A stretch of 43,599 bases of DNA, from assembly GCF_009766085.1 (NCBI RefSeq), contig NZ_LMUF01000048.1:86443-130041 (forward strand), written 5' to 3'. Shown here in pieces: positions 41,920 through 43,599 of the stretch. The stretch is from Burkholderia sp. S171 (GTDB taxonomy: Bacteria; Pseudomonadota; Gammaproteobacteria; Burkholderiales; Burkholderiaceae). The notes under the pieces were generated by a model. That model was not told the DNA's origin. It made no database searches and was given only the letters and a program-made list of their open reading frames with translations. The position numbers were made by a program, and so were the translations under genes. Within the stretch, counting starts at the first letter, position 1, and each line of letters starts with the position of its first letter.

Positions 41920-42557
41920 CCCACACCTCGTATGTTGCGAATCGCGCTATGCCCGATCTTCTTGCGGATTGTATGGATCAGGTATTCGATGGCGTTGCTG
42001 TCGACCTGCTCGTTCCAGCCGTAGACCCGGTTCTCGAGCTCGCTCCTCGACAAGATGATGCCGGGACGCGAGAGCAACGCCCTCAGCACCGCGAACTCGC
42101 GACCCGACAGGCGGCACTCGACGTTGTTATACACCGCGACCAGCGTGCGCGGATCGAGCGACAGCTTGCCGCTTGAAAGCGTCGCGTCCGGATGATGACC
42201 GAGCTTGCGTGTTGCAGCGCGCAGCCGTGCCAGCATTTCGTTCAGGTTGAACGGCTTGACCAGGTAATCATCTGCCCCGCTGTCAAGCCCTTCAATACGA
42301 TCATCCACCCCGTCACGCGCGGTCATGATGAGGACTGGCGTGTCCGCGTCACGCTTGCGAAGATCGCGCAGGATGCTCAGGCCGTCTCCCTGAGGGAGAT
42401 TCAGGTCGAGCAGCACGGCGTCATGTTCGCGGCCGAGCAACGCGCCTCTTGCCGATGGCGCGTCCATCACCCAGTCCGCGACATAGGCCGCATCGTGCAG
42501 TGCGCGAGCAATCGCGGTACCGATCAGCTCGTCGTCCTCTACCACCAGGATGCGCAT
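41883..42557 (-). CDS. OmpR/PhoB family response regulator (QseB/PmrA-like)
   Basis: 224 residues. Receiver domain 1-115: acidic pair Asp8/Asp9 in VVEDDEL, phospho-acceptor Asp51 in LLDLNLPQGDGL, Thr79 in IMTARD, Lys101 in LVKPFN. Winged helix at about 125-220 (RLSGREFAVLRALLSRPG...SRSELENRVYGWNEQVDSNAIEYLIHTIRKKIG), which is highly QseB/PmrA-like. It probably binds the boxes listed in this region, including the one 43 bases upstream of its own start, so it controls itself. The signal is unknown. Confidence 0.95.
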   Translation of the reverse strand: MRILVVEDDELIGTAIARALHDAAYVADWVMDAPSARGALLGREHDAVLLDLNLPQGDGLSILRDLRKRDADTPVLIMTARDGVDDRIEGLDSGADDYLVKPFNLNEMLARLRAATRKLGHHPDATLSSGKLSLDPRTLVAVYNNVECRLSGREFAVLRALLSRPGIILSRSELENRVYGWNEQVDSNAIEYLIHTIRKKIGHSAIRNIRGVGWMVDRDENHAR

Positions 42558-42599
42558 GCGAGTGTCTTCCGTTGACGAGATTACAAACGATTCAGGTTG

Positions 42600-42616
42600 C
42601 CTAACTATCGGCTAAG
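42600..42616 (-). promoter_or_regulatory. PmrA/QseB-type box 5 upstream of the response regulator
   Basis: Minus strand reads CTTAGC CGATA GTTAGG. A TAATCT follows 16 bases later on the same strand, a good -10 for the regulator gene, whose ATG is at 42557. This is the expected arrangement for positive autoregulation. Confidence 0.6.
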
Positions 42617-42964
42617 TTTGGCGGTTTATTTTACTTCGACGATCCGCACCACGACACTTATTGCGTGCTTGCGATCAACATTTTCCTGTCTGTCACGCCG
42701 TCGACTTGTTCGCCAGGCGTGAGGGGCTTTGTGCGCCTTTCGTCAGGAGCGCGACTCGATAGAAATCACTAAAGGCTATCGGCTAACTTTCATTTCTATT
42801 TGAAAAACAGTTGTCGATCCCTTTCCCAATACCGGTGTTAACCCCGCCGTCCGCCACACATCGACTCCGTCTGAAATGGGCAAGCCTTTCACGACATCGC
42901 GGTTCTGTTCGTTCCGTGGGACCGGTCCCTGCATTTACACACATTGCGTCTTCCCGGAGTACCC
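42617..42964. other. Divergent intergenic region, response regulator / hpnJ
   Basis: No gene seen. It repeats CTATCGGCTAACTTT at 42776-42790, near-identical to bases of box 5 but with the second half-site degraded (GCCTTT). hpnJ ribosome site GGAG is 7 bases before its ATG. Confidence 0.45.
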
Positions 42965-43599
42965 ATGAAAACACTGTTCCTTCAAGCACCTTCGTTCGAC
43001 GGCTTTGATGGCGGGGCGGGTTCGCGCTACCAGACCAAGCGCGAAATCCGATCATTCTGGTATCCCACCTGGCTCGCCCAGCCCGCCGCCTTGATCGAAG
43101 ATAGCCGCGTGCTGGACGCTCCTGCAGATGGCCTATCCGTGGAGGCCTCGCTCGACATCGCGGAACAATACGAGCTCGTCATCATTCATACGAGCACGCC
43201 GTCGTTCCCAACCGACGCGCTGTTCGCCGAGCATTTGAAAAACCGCTCGCCCACGATTCTTGTCGGGATGGTCGGCGCAAAGGTTGCCGTCGATCCGCAC
43301 GGTTCGCTCGGAGCCAGCAACGCGATCGACTTTGTGTGCCGAGAGGAATTTGACTTCACCTGCCGGGACATTGCGCAAGGCTTGCCGTTCGAATCCATTC
43401 TCGGCCTCAGCTATCGCCTGCCCGATGGCGCAATCACGCACAACGACGCCCGGCCGATCCTCGAAAACATGGACGAGTTGCCGTTCGTCGCGCCGGTATA
43501 CAAGCGCGATCTGAAGATCGAGAACTATTTCAGCGGCTACCTCAAGCATCCGTATGTATCGATCTATACCGGTCGTGGTTGCCGATCGAAGTGCACCTT
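42965..43599 (+). CDS. hpnJ: Hopanoid biosynthesis associated radical SAM protein HpnJ (start; continues past window)
   Basis: 211 codons are present; the end lies beyond the window. MKTLFLQAPSFDGFDGGAGS is typical of HpnJ; an N-terminal cobalamin-binding-like domain (~30-130, with VIIHTSTPSFPTD) is followed by the radical SAM motif beginning YTGRGCRSKCT at the very end, of which the first two of three cluster Cys are visible. HpnJ is reported to convert bacteriohopanetetrol glucosamine into the cyclitol ether, a composite hopanoid of the outer membrane. It is divergent from the two-component system, and its 5' region has a degraded copy of the regulator box. Confidence 0.9.
   Translation, partial: MKTLFLQAPSFDGFDGGAGSRYQTKREIRSFWYPTWLAQPAALIEDSRVLDAPADGLSVEASLDIAEQYELVIIHTSTPSFPTDALFAEHLKNRSPTILVGMVGAKVAVDPHGSLGASNAIDFVCREEFDFTCRDIAQGLPFESILGLSYRLPDGAITHNDARPILENMDELPFVAPVYKRDLKIENYFSGYLKHPYVSIYTGRGCRSKCT

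Overview
The window comes from a high-GC betaproteobacterium, most likely Burkholderiaceae (Paraburkholderia/Caballeronia/Burkholderia type). The evidence is a DUF4148 small exported protein, a hopanoid HpnJ radical-SAM gene, dense catabolic operons with PucR, LysR, AraC and Lrp regulators, and a codon use rich in third-position G/C. No rRNA, tRNA, CRISPR, phage or transposase gene was seen. All calls come from reading the sequence; no database search was run.

Region 1 (1-12.7 kb) is a catabolic locus bracketed by a split glycine-betaine-type ABC importer. A leftward operon encodes a two-domain flavin reductase, an aldehyde dehydrogenase, a luciferase-like monooxygenase, an alpha/beta hydrolase, a NIPSNAP protein, ProV and ProW (cut by the window edge). 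Upstream are a PucR-type regulator and, divergently, an AA_synth (DUF1185) protein, a GhrA-like hydroxyacid dehydrogenase, a possible 48-residue protein coupled to an Lrp regulator, and finally proX. Together they look like uptake plus oxidative breakdown of an unidentified betaine-like or N-containing compound.

Region 2 (12.9-25.5 kb) is one long leftward gene series: aldehyde dehydrogenase, HAD type II hydrolase, PuuB-like FAD oxidoreductase, Tat-exported dipeptide-type binding protein, two permeases, a fused double ATPase, a three-subunit HcnABC/opine-oxidase-like dehydrogenase and a short AraC regulator as last gene. The last seven genes (18 kb down to 12.9 kb and the permeases above) overlap by 4-16 bases. 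This is an import-and-oxidise system for an amino-acid-like or opine-like substrate.

Region 3 (25.8-32.4 kb) has a GNAT protein, a repeat island, a second GhrA-like gene, a class III aminotransferase with its own Lrp regulator, and a LysR regulator. Three copies of a conserved intergenic element of roughly 300 bases lie here (one inverted). Two of them flank a nine-copy 9-base minisatellite.

Region 4 (32.4-36.4 kb) is a rightward cluster: TtuC/D-malate-type dehydrogenase, GabD-type semialdehyde dehydrogenase, an aspartoacylase-family deacylase and a cupin.

Region 5 (36.4-43.6 kb) holds small proteins (DUF2934, DUF4148, an Ala/Ser/Thr-rich protein), a BcrC-like undecaprenyl-pyrophosphate phosphatase, cytochrome b561, an OmpR/QseBC-PmrAB-like two-component system and the start of hpnJ. 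Five sites matching the PmrA/QseB-type pattern CTTA-rich half-site, 5-base spacer, second half-site are scattered among these genes, suggesting a local envelope regulon run by the two-component system.
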